Counted from the stretch's first letter, positions 22,122 through 32,632 are shown. The stretch is DNA of 64,000 nucleotides from Buchnera aphidicola (Hyadaphis tataricae) (GCF_005081445.1 NZ_CP034873.1:62001-126000); one strand, 5' to 3'. Notes: a model not told the origin generated them from the sequence alone. Made by a program: numbers and translations.

Positions 22122-22897
22122 TGTTCACACTTAATAGTTTTCAACTGCTAACATTAATTAGTAGTATTTTTTGGCCTATGGTGAGAATTTTATCTTTTTT
22201 TTCTATAGCTCCAGTTTTTAACGATAAACTCATTAACAAAAAAATTAAAATTGGATTAGCTGTTATTATTAGTTTTTTGATATCTCCTGTTTTACCGGAA
22301 GTACATACTGTATTATTTTCATATTTTGGAATATTATTATTGTTTCAACAAATATTAATTGGTTTTGTTTTAGGTTTTACTGCACAGCTTTTATTTGCTG
22401 TGGTTAATTTTTCCGGAGAAATTATAGGATTGCAAATGGGTTTATCGTTTGCAAATTTTTTTAATAGCAACAGTCACATTGGTGCTTCCATAATATCGCG
22501 TTTATTAAATATAATATTTTTTTTGTTTTTTTTAAGTCTCAATGTACATTTGTATTTAATTGCGATTTTAGTTGATAGTTTTTATAGTATGCCGATTGAT
22601 TATTATTTTTTAAATTCAAGTATTTTTTTAATTTTGTTGAAATTTTCCAGTCATATATTTTTAAGTGGTCTTTTGCTAATTTTTCCTGTAATTATCACGT
22701 TATTAACAGTGTCATGTGTTATGAGTATAGCTAATCGTTTTGCTCCTCAAATCTCTATTTTTTCTATTGGTTTTCCATTGAATTTATTAGCAGGAATATT
22801 TGCACTATATTATTTATCATCTATTGTTTTCCCGTTTTTTGAAAATTCATTACATGAATTGATGTACTTTATATCACAAACTTTTTTAAAAACATAG
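22121..22897 (+). CDS. fliR: flagellar biosynthetic protein FliR
   Basis: Polytopic membrane subunit that completes the FliPQR gate. It is 258 residues against 261 in E. coli, with six or so hydrophobic segments. Conserved points include RILSFFSIAPVF, GFTAQLLFAVVNFSGEIIGLQ and the C-terminal FSIGFPLNLLAG. It is the last gene of the fliF-fliR operon, followed after about 50 bp by a bidirectional terminator. FlhB and FlhA are not in the window. Confidence 0.95.
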   Translation: MFTLNSFQLLTLISSIFWPMVRILSFFSIAPVFNDKLINKKIKIGLAVIISFLISPVLPEVHTVLFSYFGILLLFQQILIGFVLGFTAQLLFAVVNFSGEIIGLQMGLSFANFFNSNSHIGASIISRLLNIIFFLFFLSLNVHLYLIAILVDSFYSMPIDYYFLNSSIFLILLKFSSHIFLSGLLLIFPVIITLLTVSCVMSIANRFAPQISIFSIGFPLNLLAGIFALYYLSSIVFPFFENSLHELMYFISQTFLKT

Positions 22898-22946
22898 TTT
22901 GTTCGTATATTGAACCTGTCAGGTTTTTGATGCGAAAAGCATGTAA

Positions 22947-22980
22947 TTAAAGTATAATTTTTTTGAAAATTATACTTTAA
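22947..22980. terminator. bidirectional terminator between fliR and rpmG
   Basis: A perfect 15-bp stem, TTAAAGTATAATTTT and its complement, closes a 4-nt loop. Both flanks are A/T-rich, giving U tracts in either direction. It lies between the stop of fliR (plus) and the stop of rpmG (minus), 8 bases from the latter, so it can serve both convergent transcripts. Confidence 0.85.
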
Positions 22981-22988
22981 TAAAATTA

Positions 22989-23156
22989 TTATTTTATTTT
23001 TCCTTCATTATACAATACGTGTTTGCGAATTATGGGATCATATTTCTTAAGTTGTAATTTATCTGGTGTATTTCTTTTATTTTTAGTTGTTGTATAATAA
23101 TGTCCTGTTCCTGCAGAGGATATCATTTTAATTTTTTCTCGATTTTTTTTTGCCAT
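22989..23156 (-). CDS. rpmG: 50S ribosomal protein L33
   Basis: Large-subunit protein of 55 residues, the same length as E. coli L33. The reading frame begins [19 protein letters not shown] and contains [22 protein letters not shown]. The gene is too AT-rich and short to stand out by ORF length, but the match is unambiguous. Its ATG directly follows the rpmB stop (TAA ATG), so translation is probably coupled. The order rpmB-rpmG is the enterobacterial one. Confidence 0.97.
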   Translation of the reverse strand: MAKKNREKIKMISSAGTGHYYTTTKNKRNTPDKLQLKKYDPIIRKHVLYNEGKIK

Positions 23157-23381
23157 TTATTTATCCTGTATTTTTCTAATAACAGCTTCTATTCCTTTTT
23201 TATTAATATATCTCATGCCATTTGCAGAAATGCGTAATTTTATAAATCTTTTTTCATCAGCAATCCAAAATTTATGATATTTTATATTAATTAAAAATTT
23301 TCTTTTAGTTGCATTCATGGCGTGGGAACGATTGTTGCCAATCATTCTTTTTTTACCTGTAACTTGACATATACGTGACAT
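23157..23381 (-). CDS. rpmB: 50S ribosomal protein L28
   Basis: Large-subunit protein of 74 residues; E. coli L28 is 78. Begins [20 protein letters not shown] and contains [17 protein letters not shown] and [17 protein letters not shown], all family signatures. The last few residues of the E. coli protein are missing. First gene of rpmB-rpmG, divergent from tamB with 292 bp between. Confidence 0.97.
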   Translation of the reverse strand: MSRICQVTGKKRMIGNNRSHAMNATKRKFLINIKYHKFWIADEKRFIKLRISANGMRYINKKGIEAVIRKIQDK

Positions 23382-23496
23382 ATTTTATCTCTTAAATTAA
23401 AAAAAACTAATATTATTGAGAAAATTTAACGCGCATTATAAGTATTTATTTATTATAAACATGTTTTAACATATCAAAAAACTATAACGATTCTTT

Positions 23497-23526
23497 AATA
23501 TATGTTGAAATTTGTCAACATATATT
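23497..23526. repeat. inverted repeat in the rpmB-tamB divergent region
   Basis: Two perfect 11-bp arms, AATATATGTTG and CAACATATATT, flank 8 nt. It lies 115 bp before rpmB and 147 bp before tamB in a 292-bp spacer with no gene (23382-23673). Being in a divergent promoter region, it could be an operator-like site or an RNA hairpin in a 5' leader. I see no good sigma-70 promoter pair placed on it. Confidence 0.5.
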
Positions 23527-23673
23527 ATATGTATATTTTATATGGTATCTGAATAATATACTCTTTCTATAATTTTTTAATGTATTCAATAATATTTTTT
23601 ATATAAAATATAATATATTTTTTTTTAAATATTTATATATATTAAATGAAATTTTCATCAGGAAAATTGTTTT

Positions 23674-26568
23674 ATGAGTATATATCATAGATCTTTGTCA
23701 AGATTTTTGATTTTTTTGTCTGTTCTTTTTGTTGCGTTTTTGTTATTTATAGAAAGTAATATAGGATTTAGATGTATTTTAAATGTTGCCAGTCGCTTTT
23801 TTTTAGATTTTCAAACGGAAGAAGTATCTGGTAATTGGCATGATTTTACATTAAAAAATTTCAATTGTAAGATTTTTGGAGCTTCTATTAGAGCTAATAG
23901 TATACACGTTTTATTAGATATGCAATCTATGTTTAAATCATCTACAATGTTTGACTGTATTGAAGCAAAAGATTTAAAGATTTCTATTAATAAAAATCAA
24001 TTTAATGATTTTAACCAAAAACAAATAAAACATATTTTTTTTGAAAAAAATCAACATATTGAATATCCTATTTTTTTTAAAAAAATACATGTAGATAAAA
24101 TATTGTTTAAAATACCTGAAACAGAAATATTTTTATCGAATGTTTTAACAAAAATAGAATTTTTAAATAATCATATTACCATCTTTCCTACTTATATCGA
24201 TATTATTGAAGTAATATCTAAAAATGTTTATTTAAACAAAGTTGTTCGAGAAAAATCTTTTTTTAATATTAATACTTTTCATCAAAACGAAAAAAAACAA
24301 AATCTTTTTTTCCTTGAAAAAAAAATTTTTTTTCCATTAAATATTAATGTAATGTTTTTAAAATGCAAAAAAATACATTTTAAAAACTATAAAAAAATAG
24401 ATTTTTTTGAATTAATATTAAGGGCTCAAATAAAACAGAACATCTTAAAGATCAAAGATATTAAAATATGTTCTAAACTATTTAAGATGGAATCTTATGG
24501 AAAAATTTTTTTTAATAAAGATAGTCAAATCTCTTGTGTGATGCATAACAACCTATTAATACCGAGTTTAAATTATCGAATCAATGATATCTTATTTATA
24601 GGTTGCTTAAATGAAACATTTCAATTTCATATAATATCTAAAACTTTACGTTTTATACGCTGTTCTGGAGTGCTTTTTTTTAATTCTTTTAAATACCCAT
24701 TTTTTGTGCAGATTAAAAGTATTAATCTGCCTATTTTTATAAAAAATAGTTATGATATCCAATTAAAAAATTTTAACGCAGTTGTAAAAGGAACATTAAA
24801 CAATTATTCAATCTTCATAAAAAGTGTTTTTAATTTTCAAAATCTATCATCTTTTGTATTTAATATGCACGCACAGGGTAGTTTTAGTAAAATGTTATTT
24901 AATAAAGTAAAAATTATTTCAGTCAAGAAAAAAATATTTATCACAGAACGAAATAGCTTTAAAAAACATTTAATCAATAGAAATATATTCGATTTAATCG
25001 GAACAATAAATATATTAGGTCAATCTAATAATCATACATATGATCTATCTGTTCCAAAGATATATTTACACGGTTATATAATGCAAAAAGCAATCTCTGT
25101 ACTAGGATCTATTGATTATAATAATGCAGATGTAATAGCTATTCCAAAGATACATGTATTTTTAGGTCAAAATAAATTTTTTTTAAAAGGTATTGTAGGA
25201 AAAAAATATGATGTTGATGCTATTTTTTATGCTTCTTATTTAGATTATTTTTTGCCTCATTTAAAAGGAAATATTACATCTCATGTAAAAATACATGGTT
25301 ATAATTTTTCAAATACAAAAATCAATAGTAAAACGTTTGGTCATAACATTAATTTTCATGATTTTTATTTAAAATCGTTTCACATGATTGCTAATATAGA
25401 TATTCAAAGAAAATTTTTAGGATCAATATTTTTTCATGCAAAAAAAATAGATTTTAAAAAATTTTATATTAATTCTTTGTATATTCAATCTATTTGGAAA
25501 CAAAATAAACAAAAATTATTGTTTTTGATTAAAAACAAAACATGGTATGCAAATTTTGTTTTGTATGGCGCTTTAAATGATCAAAAACACAGTTGGAATG
25601 GTTCATTTAAAAAAATGAATATTAGCACTATTTTAGGAATATTTTCAGTAAAAAATAATTCTCATTCTGATGTATATCAAAAAAATATTAAGAAAGATAA
25701 TCAGAACAAAAGTCATATTATCATAAACAATATATTTTCATCTTTTATATATAACACTAATAAAATGCTATTTAACATGTTGAATCGATCTTTTATAGAT
25801 TTCAAAAGCCAAGTTTCTATCCATACAAGATTATATTGGGATGATGTAATCAGTAGTTTTAACGGAACAATGTTTTTAAAAACAGATACAATAGAATTCA
25901 AAAGAGAAATTAAAAACAAGATATTTTCAGAGTATTTAGATGGATTAGAACTATCCATTCAGTTGAACAAAAACAATCTTCAAACTCAATGGATATTAAA
26001 AAAAACAACGAATTTATTAGAATCTAATAAAATTTCCGGATATTTGAATATTATAGATATATATGATAAAAAAAATTTGAATGGTAAATTTTTTGTTGAT
26101 GCGTTTCCAATCTCTACTATTAATTTTTTTACAAGACATTTTAAAAAAGTTATGGGAACATTGAACGGTGATATAATAATTTCTGGAAATTGGAATCAAA
26201 AAAAAGTTTTATCGAATATGTCTCTCAAACAAGTTGTTATTCATAGTAATAATTTATTAAAATATATAAAATTATTTTTTCCTTCTTTTTCTAATAAATT
26301 ATTCAAATTAAAAATTAATCAATCAATTTTTATGAAGCATGGTAAGATTGTATTTACGTTACACAATGTATTAAAAAATGTTGATAAAGCAGAATGGACC
26401 CTCTTATTTAAGAGCAATAAAATAGCAATAGAAATGATTCCTAAAATAAAATTTTGTTTTTCTACTTGTTTAAATTTACATTACTTACTTGAAAAGTATG
26501 ACATATTTGGATATATGAAATTTCCCTTATTTTATTTTGCAATCAATGAAAAAAACTTCGTGATTTAA
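23674..26568 (+). CDS. tamB: TamB-like envelope protein (YtfN family), C-terminally shortened
   Basis: In E. coli TamB is an inner-membrane-anchored, periplasm-spanning protein of about 1259 residues that partners TamA and helps move lipids or outer-membrane proteins. Here it has 964 residues. The N-terminus keeps the signal anchor (FLIFLSVLFVAFLLF) and the start of the beta-groove domain (EEVSGNWHDFTLKNFNCK). The middle is diverged, with long Lys/Asn/Phe-rich stretches. The last recognisable block, around GTLNGDIIISGNWNQ, aligns near residue 870 of E. coli, so most of the conserved C-terminal TamA-contacting domain is gone. GGAAAA lies before the ATG. Confidence 0.82.
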   Translation: MSIYHRSLSRFLIFLSVLFVAFLLFIESNIGFRCILNVASRFFLDFQTEEVSGNWHDFTLKNFNCKIFGASIRANSIHVLLDMQSMFKSSTMFDCIEAKDLKISINKNQFNDFNQKQIKHIFFEKNQHIEYPIFFKKIHVDKILFKIPETEIFLSNVLTKIEFLNNHITIFPTYIDIIEVISKNVYLNKVVREKSFFNINTFHQNEKKQNLFFLEKKIFFPLNINVMFLKCKKIHFKNYKKIDFFELILRAQIKQNILKIKDIKICSKLFKMESYGKIFFNKDSQISCVMHNNLLIPSLNYRINDILFIGCLNETFQFHIISKTLRFIRCSGVLFFNSFKYPFFVQIKSINLPIFIKNSYDIQLKNFNAVVKGTLNNYSIFIKSVFNFQNLSSFVFNMHAQGSFSKMLFNKVKIISVKKKIFITERNSFKKHLINRNIFDLIGTINILGQSNNHTYDLSVPKIYLHGYIMQKAISVLGSIDYNNADVIAIPKIHVFLGQNKFFLKGIVGKKYDVDAIFYASYLDYFLPHLKGNITSHVKIHGYNFSNTKINSKTFGHNINFHDFYLKSFHMIANIDIQRKFLGSIFFHAKKIDFKKFYINSLYIQSIWKQNKQKLLFLIKNKTWYANFVLYGALNDQKHSWNGSFKKMNISTILGIFSVKNNSHSDVYQKNIKKDNQNKSHIIINNIFSSFIYNTNKMLFNMLNRSFIDFKSQVSIHTRLYWDDVISSFNGTMFLKTDTIEFKREIKNKIFSEYLDGLELSIQLNKNNLQTQWILKKTTNLLESNKISGYLNIIDIYDKKNLNGKFFVDAFPISTINFFTRHFKKVMGTLNGDIIISGNWNQKKVLSNMSLKQVVIHSNNLLKYIKLFFPSFSNKLFKLKINQSIFMKHGKIVFTLHNVLKNVDKAEWTLLFKSNKIAIEMIPKIKFCFSTCLNLHYLLEKYDIFGYMKFPLFYFAINEKNFVI

Positions 26569-26597
26569 TATTTTTAAAATATTTTTATATAAATAGT

Positions 26598-27137
26598 TTA
26601 CTTACAACTTAGAGTAATCGCACGATTGTATGAAGTCATAATTTCTTCTTTTGCTTCATTACAATCTCCCCATCCTATTATTTTAACCCATTTTTCTTTT
26701 TCTAATTGTTTATAGTGCGCAAAAAAATGAGCAATTTGTTTTTTTAATAATTCTGATATATCTGATATATTGTGCATATTTTCATATTCCAGACATACAT
26801 CATTACTTGGCACAGCTAAAATTTTGTTATCTTCTCCCGATTCATCAAGCATTTTTAATATACCAATAGGTCTACAATGAATAACACAATTAGATTGTAT
26901 AGGATGATACGAAGGTACTAGTACATCTAAAGGATCTCCATCTAAAGAGATAGTTTGGTTAATATATCCATAATTACAAGGGTAAAACATTGGTGTAGGT
27001 ATAAAACGATCTACAAAAAGAACATTTAATGTTTTGTTCATTTCATATTTAATTGGAGATGAGTTCAACGAGATTTCTATAATAACGTAGATGTCATGAG
27101 GTATGTTTTTACCCGCAAGTATTTTTTTAAAATTCAT
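26598..27137 (-). CDS. ppa: inorganic pyrophosphatase
   Basis: Cytoplasmic enzyme hydrolysing pyrophosphate from biosynthetic reactions. It is 179 residues against 176 in E. coli. The signature DGDPLDVLV supplies the metal-binding aspartates, with upstream VDRFIPTPMFYPCNYGY and downstream GEDNKILAVP. GAAGGAA precedes the ATG at 27137. Convergent with tamB, whose stop is 29 bp away. Confidence 0.97.
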   Translation of the reverse strand: MNFKKILAGKNIPHDIYVIIEISLNSSPIKYEMNKTLNVLFVDRFIPTPMFYPCNYGYINQTISLDGDPLDVLVPSYHPIQSNCVIHCRPIGILKMLDESGEDNKILAVPSNDVCLEYENMHNISDISELLKKQIAHFFAHYKQLEKEKWVKIIGWGDCNEAKEEIMTSYNRAITLSCK

Positions 27138-27329
27138 ATTTATTCCTTCAAATTTTTTTATAGAATGAATGATTTTTTTAATATATTTTTTTCAGATAAT
27201 TCTTTTATAATTTAAATAAGAGTATAATATCAAATCAATATTATCATTCAAAAATAATTATATCTATAGTTTGTATGTGATTTTTAATAATACAACATTT
27301 TTTTACATGTATTTTTAGAGGATTGATGT

Positions 27330-28670
27330 ATGCAATTAGTAAAGGAAATAAACAATGAAGAAATACAGCTTATAGACACTGTAAAAAAAACACTAAATTT
27401 AGTAAAAAATAAAACCATTGGCATTGAAGTATTTATAAAAAAACGAATAGGTATTAGTGTTAATGTAAGAAACGGTATTATTGAGAATGTAGAGTATAAT
27501 AAAGATGGCGCGTTGTTTATCACAGTTTACAATAAATTTTCTAAAGGTAGCGTATCTTCTAAAGATTTTAGTATTTCATCTATTCAAAATATGTTAGATA
27601 CAGCTATTAACATTTCAAAATATTCTTCTTCTGATTTTTTTTCAGGATTACCAGATATTGAGTTATTGTGTTTTAATGCTTTTGATCTTGATTTATTTCA
27701 TCCCATTGAATTAAATATCGAAGATGTTGTTAAATTTCTTATTTTGTCTGAAAAAGAAGCATTTAAATTTGATAAAAGAATTGTTAACAGTGAAGGTAGT
27801 TTTTTTAATAGTTATATTGATATTAATGTTTTTGGAAATAGCTTAGGTATGTTAGAAAAATATAAATCTACTCGTTACACTTCTTATAATTGCATGATTG
27901 CAAAAGATAAACATTCTATGCAAAGAGATTTTTATTATTCTGTTTCTAGAAAAATTAATAATTTAGAAAAACCAGAAATACTTGGAAAAAACGCCTCTTC
28001 TCGTGCTATATCAAGACTCGGATCTAAAAAAATAAATAGTCAGAAGTGTCCAGTTATTTTTTCTGCAGAAATATCTCATGTTTTCTTTTCTCATCTTATC
28101 AGCGCTCTTAATGGTGATAAAGTTTATCAAAAATCTACATTTTTAATTAATGATTTAGATAAAAACATCTTTCCTGATTGGCTTAACATTCAAGAACACC
28201 CTCATTTAAAACAGGGTTTAGGAAGTAAACCATTTGATGAAGAAGGAGTCTCTACAACAATAAAATATATTGTGAAAAAAGGAATATTACAAACTTGGTT
28301 ATTAAATACGTATAATTCTCGAAAGTTGCAACTAAGAAGTACAGGAAACGCTGGAGGCATTTCTAATTGGATTATTACTCATCATAACGTTTCATTTAAA
28401 GAATTATTAAAAACAATGCATCAAGGTGTTTTGGTTACCGAATTAATGGGTCAAGGAGTGGATATTATTAATGGCAATTATTCACGTGGAGCAATAGGTT
28501 TTTGGGTTGAAAAAGGTTCTATCACCTATCCGATTAATGAAATTACCATTTCTTCGAATTTGAAGGATATGTGGAAAAATATTCTTAGTATTAGTAATGA
28601 TGTTGATATACGTAATAATATTCAATGTGGTTCAGTATTATTGTCGGAAATGCAAATTTCTGGACATTAA
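27330..28670 (+). CDS. pmbA: PmbA/TldE-family protease subunit
   Basis: In E. coli TldE (PmbA) forms a heterodimer with the metallopeptidase TldD and degrades small peptides such as CcdA or matures microcins. It is 446 residues against 450. Recognisable segments are [22 protein letters not shown] N-terminal strands, [28 protein letters not shown] and the C-terminal [22 protein letters not shown] region. TldE itself lacks the HExxH zinc motif, and none is seen here. GAGG lies before the ATG. The partner tldD is not in this window. Confidence 0.94.
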   Translation: MQLVKEINNEEIQLIDTVKKTLNLVKNKTIGIEVFIKKRIGISVNVRNGIIENVEYNKDGALFITVYNKFSKGSVSSKDFSISSIQNMLDTAINISKYSSSDFFSGLPDIELLCFNAFDLDLFHPIELNIEDVVKFLILSEKEAFKFDKRIVNSEGSFFNSYIDINVFGNSLGMLEKYKSTRYTSYNCMIAKDKHSMQRDFYYSVSRKINNLEKPEILGKNASSRAISRLGSKKINSQKCPVIFSAEISHVFFSHLISALNGDKVYQKSTFLINDLDKNIFPDWLNIQEHPHLKQGLGSKPFDEEGVSTTIKYIVKKGILQTWLLNTYNSRKLQLRSTGNAGGISNWIITHHNVSFKELLKTMHQGVLVTELMGQGVDIINGNYSRGAIGFWVEKGSITYPINEITISSNLKDMWKNILSISNDVDIRNNIQCGSVLLSEMQISGH

Positions 28671-28764
28671 AAATCTTATTTTTTAAATATACATATTAAT
28701 CGTGATGAATGAATTATGTTACAAAATACGTCAAAATGATCAGATCGGGTAATTTAATCTGAAT

Positions 28765-29133
28765 TGATGAAGTTGACCTATAAGCCGGGTTCTGTATGTA
28801 ACAGTCATTCATCTAGATTAATAATCACTTATTAATTCAAGCAGCTTACCCAGGTTTGTATAGTACGAGCAATACAAAATTAACCTATATTTAGCTTTGC
28901 TCCGGGTGGAGTTTACCATGCCATAAATTGTTGCCAATTATGCGGTGTGCTCTTACCACACCTTTTCACCCTGGCCTTATTTTTAAAAAAATAGGTGGTT
29001 TTTTTTCTGTTGCACTAGTCATAAGCTCACGCTTTCCAGGTGTTATCTGGCACCCTGCTCTATGGAGCCCGGACTTTCCTCTTTTTAATTTTTGTAAATA
29101 AAAAAATTAAACAGCGACTGTTTGGTCAACTTC
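28765..29133 (-). ncRNA. rnpB: RNase P RNA (M1 RNA)
   Basis: Ribozyme that trims tRNA 5' leaders. About 369 nt on the minus strand, against 377 in E. coli. The ends pair: 5' GAAGTTGACC with 3' GGTCAACTTC. The universally conserved core GAGGAAAGTCCGGGC and CTCCATAGAGCAGGGTGCCA are at 29040-29082, the ACCCGGCTTATAGGTC end is at 28778-28793, and GGTAAACTCCACCCGGAGCAA lies near 28900. Its GC content is far above its surroundings, as expected for a structural RNA. It begins 23 bp after the rsmI stop. Exact ends are by alignment to E. coli. Confidence 0.97.
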
Positions 29134-29141
29134 AAAATTGA

Positions 29142-29170
29142 ATCATATATTATTTATCAGGTGTTGTCAC
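29142..29170 (-). promoter_or_regulatory. probable sigma-70 promoter of rnpB
   Basis: On the minus strand GTGACA (29165-29170; five of six matches to the -35 consensus) and TATGAT (29142-29147; five of six matches to the -10 consensus) are 17 bp apart. The -10 box is 8 nt before the mature RNase P RNA 5' end at 29133. The -35 box lies inside the last codons of rsmI, so rnpB probably does not depend on rsmI transcription. Confidence 0.65.
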
Positions 29171-30014
29171 TGTCTTTTTTTATTGCATATTGATATAAAT
29201 TGTTTTTGCTAACTTGGTGTATTTTAGCAGTGAGTGTAACTGATTTTTTCAATGATAAAACATCTCTTAAAAGACAAAAAGTATCCCATACCTTTTTTGA
29301 TACGTTATGTTTTAAAATTTTTTTAAAACCTTCTATGATAATCACTAGTTCTCCTTTGTAACGACATTTGTCTTCTTTAAGCCACTTTAGCATTAAGTGA
29401 GCTTTATCTCTATGTATAGATTCCCATTTTTTTGTTATTTCTCTAGCAATTACCATGTATCTATTTTTATCTATCTGATCTATTATATCTTCCATGCTTT
29501 GTAATATTCTATATTTCGATTCATAAAAAATAATTGTGCGAGTTTCATTTTTTAAAGACAATAATAAATTACATCTAGCGGTTTTTTTGGAAGGAAGAAA
29601 TCCTTCATAACAAAAACGATTATTTGCAAGGCCAGAAGCACTTAAAGCAGTGATAGCAGCACATGCTCCAGGCAAAGGAATAACTTTAATATTAAAAAAA
29701 TAGCATTTTTTTACTAAAATAAAACCAGGATCATTGATTACTGGTGTGCCTGCATTAGAAACTAAAGCAATGCTGACTCCTGCTTGTAATTTTTTAATTA
29801 AATTATCACTTTTTTGATTTTCGTTATCTTTGTTCATTAATACTAGATGATTTGTAATATTGAATTTTTGTAGTAAAATATTAGTATGTTGAATATTTTC
29901 TGCAACGATTAAATCAACATTTTTCAATATTTCTAATCCTCTGTAAGTAATATCTAATAAGTTACCAATCGGGGTTGGTACAATATAAAGAGTGCCAGTT
30001 TTTAATTGATGCAT
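29157..30014 (-). CDS. rsmI: 16S rRNA (cytidine-1402-2'-O)-methyltransferase RsmI
   Basis: SAM-dependent tetrapyrrole-methylase-fold enzyme that modifies C1402 in the decoding centre of 16S rRNA. It is 285 residues against 286 in E. coli. Signatures: GTLYIVPTPIGNLLDIT, VSNAGTPVINDPG, PLPGACAAITALSASGL and FCYEGFLPSK. GGAG lies before the ATG at 30014. Its last codons overlap the probable rnpB promoter. Confidence 0.96.
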   Translation of the reverse strand: MHQLKTGTLYIVPTPIGNLLDITYRGLEILKNVDLIVAENIQHTNILLQKFNITNHLVLMNKDNENQKSDNLIKKLQAGVSIALVSNAGTPVINDPGFILVKKCYFFNIKVIPLPGACAAITALSASGLANNRFCYEGFLPSKKTARCNLLLSLKNETRTIIFYESKYRILQSMEDIIDQIDKNRYMVIAREITKKWESIHRDKAHLMLKWLKEDKCRYKGELVIIIEGFKKILKHNVSKKVWDTFCLLRDVLSLKKSVTLTAKIHQVSKNNLYQYAIKKDSDNT

Positions 30015-30171
30015 TTTTTCTCCATAAAATATTTTTGTATATTTATATTAAAATGTTAACATTTTTTTATAAATAAGAGTTGTAATCAATATGTTTAATT
30101 TATCTAATCTAAAATATATATTTCTTATAAAAAACTTGCATTATATTTTGTGATGGGTATAAGGATTGTCA

Positions 30172-31410
30172 GTGAAGAGAGTAGTGATTACAGGTTTCGG
30201 TATTGTGTCTAGTATTGGAAACAGCGAGAAAGAAATTTTTAATGCTTTATATCATGGACATTCTGGTGTGATTTTTTCAGAATCAATGAAACAACTCAAT
30301 ATGAATAGTCAAGTATGGGGTAATATAAAATTAAATAATGCAAATTTTATCATCCCAAGAAAAATGTTGCGCTTTATGAATGATGCTTCTGTATATGCTT
30401 ATATAGCTATGTTAAATGCTATCAAAGATGCTAAAATCAGCACTCAACAATATCAAAAAAATCCTCGTGTCGGATTAATTGTAGGTTCAGGTTGCGCTCC
30501 AGCAAAATATTATGCATGCAGTAATTTAACTGGTTCTATACGAAATAAACGTTCTTTTAATTCTATTAATCCATATTTAGCTATTCAAAAAATGCCTTCT
30601 GGAATATCAGCTTGTTTATCTACATTTTTTAATATTTATGGAGTTACTTATTCTATTAATTCGGCGTGTTCTACTTCAGCTAATTGCATTGGAAATGCTT
30701 TTCAATTGATTAAATATGGAATACAAGATCTTGTTTTCGCAGGAGGAGGGGATGAAATTAGTCTAGAATTATCTTATGAATTTGATGTAATGAAAGCACT
30801 TTCTACGAAATTCAATAATCGTCCTAAAACTGCATCACGTGTTTATGATATAAATCGTGATGGTTTTGTAATTTCTGGTGGTTCTGGAATATTAGTTATT
30901 GAAGAATTAAATTTTGCTTTATCTCGTTCTGCTCATATTTATGCAGAAATTATTGGATATTCTAGCATTTCTGATGGTGATAACATGATAATTCCTTCAG
31001 GAAAGGGTACTGTACGTTGTATGCAATTAGCTAAAAAAGAAAATAATGCATCTATTGATTATATTAACACACATGGAACATCTACTAAAATTGGTGATTT
31101 AATAGAATTAAAAGCGATTAAAGAAGTCTTTATCAATGAAAAACAACCAATTATCTCTGCAACGAAATCAATAACGGGACATTCATTAGGTGCAGCAGGT
31201 GTACATGAAATTATCTATATATTGTTAATGTTTAAATATAATTTTATTGCACCTTCAATCAACATTGAAACATTAGAACCATATGCAAAAAATATGAATA
31301 TTATTCAAAAAAGAATGGATATAAAGATTGATACAGCCATGTCAAATAGTTTAGGTTTTGGTGGTAACAATGTTTCATTGATAGTAAAAAAATATTCACA
31401 TACTTTATAA
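30172..31410 (+). CDS. fabB: 3-oxoacyl-[ACP] synthase I
   Basis: Condensing enzyme of fatty acid elongation. The GTG at 30172 is chosen because AAGGA lies upstream and the product begins MKRVVITGFGIVSSIG as in E. coli; this gives 412 residues against 406. The catalytic Cys is in NSACSTSANC (about residue 166), and the two histidines are in NTHGTSTKIGD and TKSITGHSLGAAG. A strong terminator follows. Monocistronic by its surroundings. Confidence 0.97.
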   Translation: MKRVVITGFGIVSSIGNSEKEIFNALYHGHSGVIFSESMKQLNMNSQVWGNIKLNNANFIIPRKMLRFMNDASVYAYIAMLNAIKDAKISTQQYQKNPRVGLIVGSGCAPAKYYACSNLTGSIRNKRSFNSINPYLAIQKMPSGISACLSTFFNIYGVTYSINSACSTSANCIGNAFQLIKYGIQDLVFAGGGDEISLELSYEFDVMKALSTKFNNRPKTASRVYDINRDGFVISGGSGILVIEELNFALSRSAHIYAEIIGYSSISDGDNMIIPSGKGTVRCMQLAKKENNASIDYINTHGTSTKIGDLIELKAIKEVFINEKQPIISATKSITGHSLGAAGVHEIIYILLMFKYNFIAPSINIETLEPYAKNMNIIQKRMDIKIDTAMSNSLGFGGNNVSLIVKKYSHTL

Positions 31411-31500
31411 TCAATAAAAGAGAAAAATGTTTTATTAAGACCATCAAAAATAAAATTTTTATATAAAAAGAATGTATTGTTTTAATGATTTAAATTAAGA

Positions 31501-31539
31501 AAATCATTTTAATATGTATAGTATTAAAATGATTTTTTT
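31501..31539 (+). terminator. intrinsic terminator after fabB
   Basis: A perfect 14-bp stem (31501-31514 with 31522-31535) has a 7-nt loop and runs straight into a T7 tract. It lies 90 bp past the fabB stop. Textbook Rho-independent form apart from its AT-rich stem. Confidence 0.85.
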
Positions 31540-31640
31540 CTTGTTAATTATAAATTGTGCATTGTGTATGAAGCACAGCAATCTTGATGTATGATATAAA
31601 TGTTTTTTGATATTTTATATTTTCGATGGAGCAAGAAAAG

Positions 31641-32594
31641 ATGAATCAATTAAATGAATTAAAAAAATTTACTGTTGTTGTTGCTGATACCGGTGATATT
31701 CAATCGATTCGCAAATACAAACCAAATGATGCAACCACGAATCCATCTTTAATTCTACAAGCAGCCACATCCAGTTTGAATCAACGTTTTATTGATCAAG
31801 CTGTAGCCTACGCTAAAAAGAAAGGAGGTTTATATGAAGACAGAATCGCAAATGCAAGTGATAAACTATTAGTAGATATAGGAATAGAAATTTTAAAATA
31901 TATACCTGGTTATATTTCTAGCGAAGTCGATGCTCGTTTATCTTTTAGCAAAGAAAAATCTATCATCAAAGCAAAAAAATTAATTAATTTATATGAAGAG
32001 CAAGGAATTTCAAGAAATAAAGTTTTAATTAAACTAGCTGCAACATGGGAATGTATTAAAGCTGCAGAAGAGTTAAAAAAAGAAAATATTCTTTGTAATT
32101 TAACTCTTATATTTTCATTTGCTCAAGCGCGAGCATGTGCAGAATCAAAAGTTTTTTTAATTTCTCCTTTTGTTGGTCGTATTTATGATTGGTATGTTGC
32201 AAAAAATTTAATATCAAAAGATTTCGTAGGAAAAGATCCTGGTGTTGTATCAGTTTGTAAAATATATGATTTTTTTAAAAAACATAATTATAAAACTATA
32301 ATTATGGGGGCAAGTTTTCGTAATGTCCAACAAATATTGTATTTATCTGGATGTGATCGATTGACTATAGCGCCTGTTTTATTAAAAGAATTAGAATCTA
32401 ATAATACTCAGAAATTAAAAAAACAACTAGGTCTTCCTGATGTTTTTCTATCTCCTCCTAAAACATTGTCTGAAGAAGAATTCAGATGGGAACATAATGA
32501 AGATGTTATGGCTGTCGAAAAATTATCTGAAGGTATACGAAATTTTGGAAAAGATCAGATTTGTTTAGAAAAAATACTATCTAAAAAAATATAA
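31641..32594 (+). CDS. talA: transaldolase A
   Basis: Non-oxidative pentose phosphate enzyme exchanging three-carbon units between sedoheptulose 7-phosphate and glyceraldehyde 3-phosphate. The ATG at 31641 has GGAG upstream and aligns with the E. coli start; an in-frame ATG five codons earlier has no ribosome site. It has 317 residues against 316. The Schiff-base lysine is in [18 protein letters not shown] and DPGVVSV are conserved. It is paired with tktB 38 bp downstream, as in E. coli. Confidence 0.97.
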   Translation: MNQLNELKKFTVVVADTGDIQSIRKYKPNDATTNPSLILQAATSSLNQRFIDQAVAYAKKKGGLYEDRIANASDKLLVDIGIEILKYIPGYISSEVDARLSFSKEKSIIKAKKLINLYEEQGISRNKVLIKLAATWECIKAAEELKKENILCNLTLIFSFAQARACAESKVFLISPFVGRIYDWYVAKNLISKDFVGKDPGVVSVCKIYDFFKKHNYKTIIMGASFRNVQQILYLSGCDRLTIAPVLLKELESNNTQKLKKQLGLPDVFLSPPKTLSEEEFRWEHNEDVMAVEKLSEGIRNFGKDQICLEKILSKKI

Positions 32595-32632
32595 ATACAT
32601 CAGTATTAAAACTGATTTTTTAAGGAAAAAAT

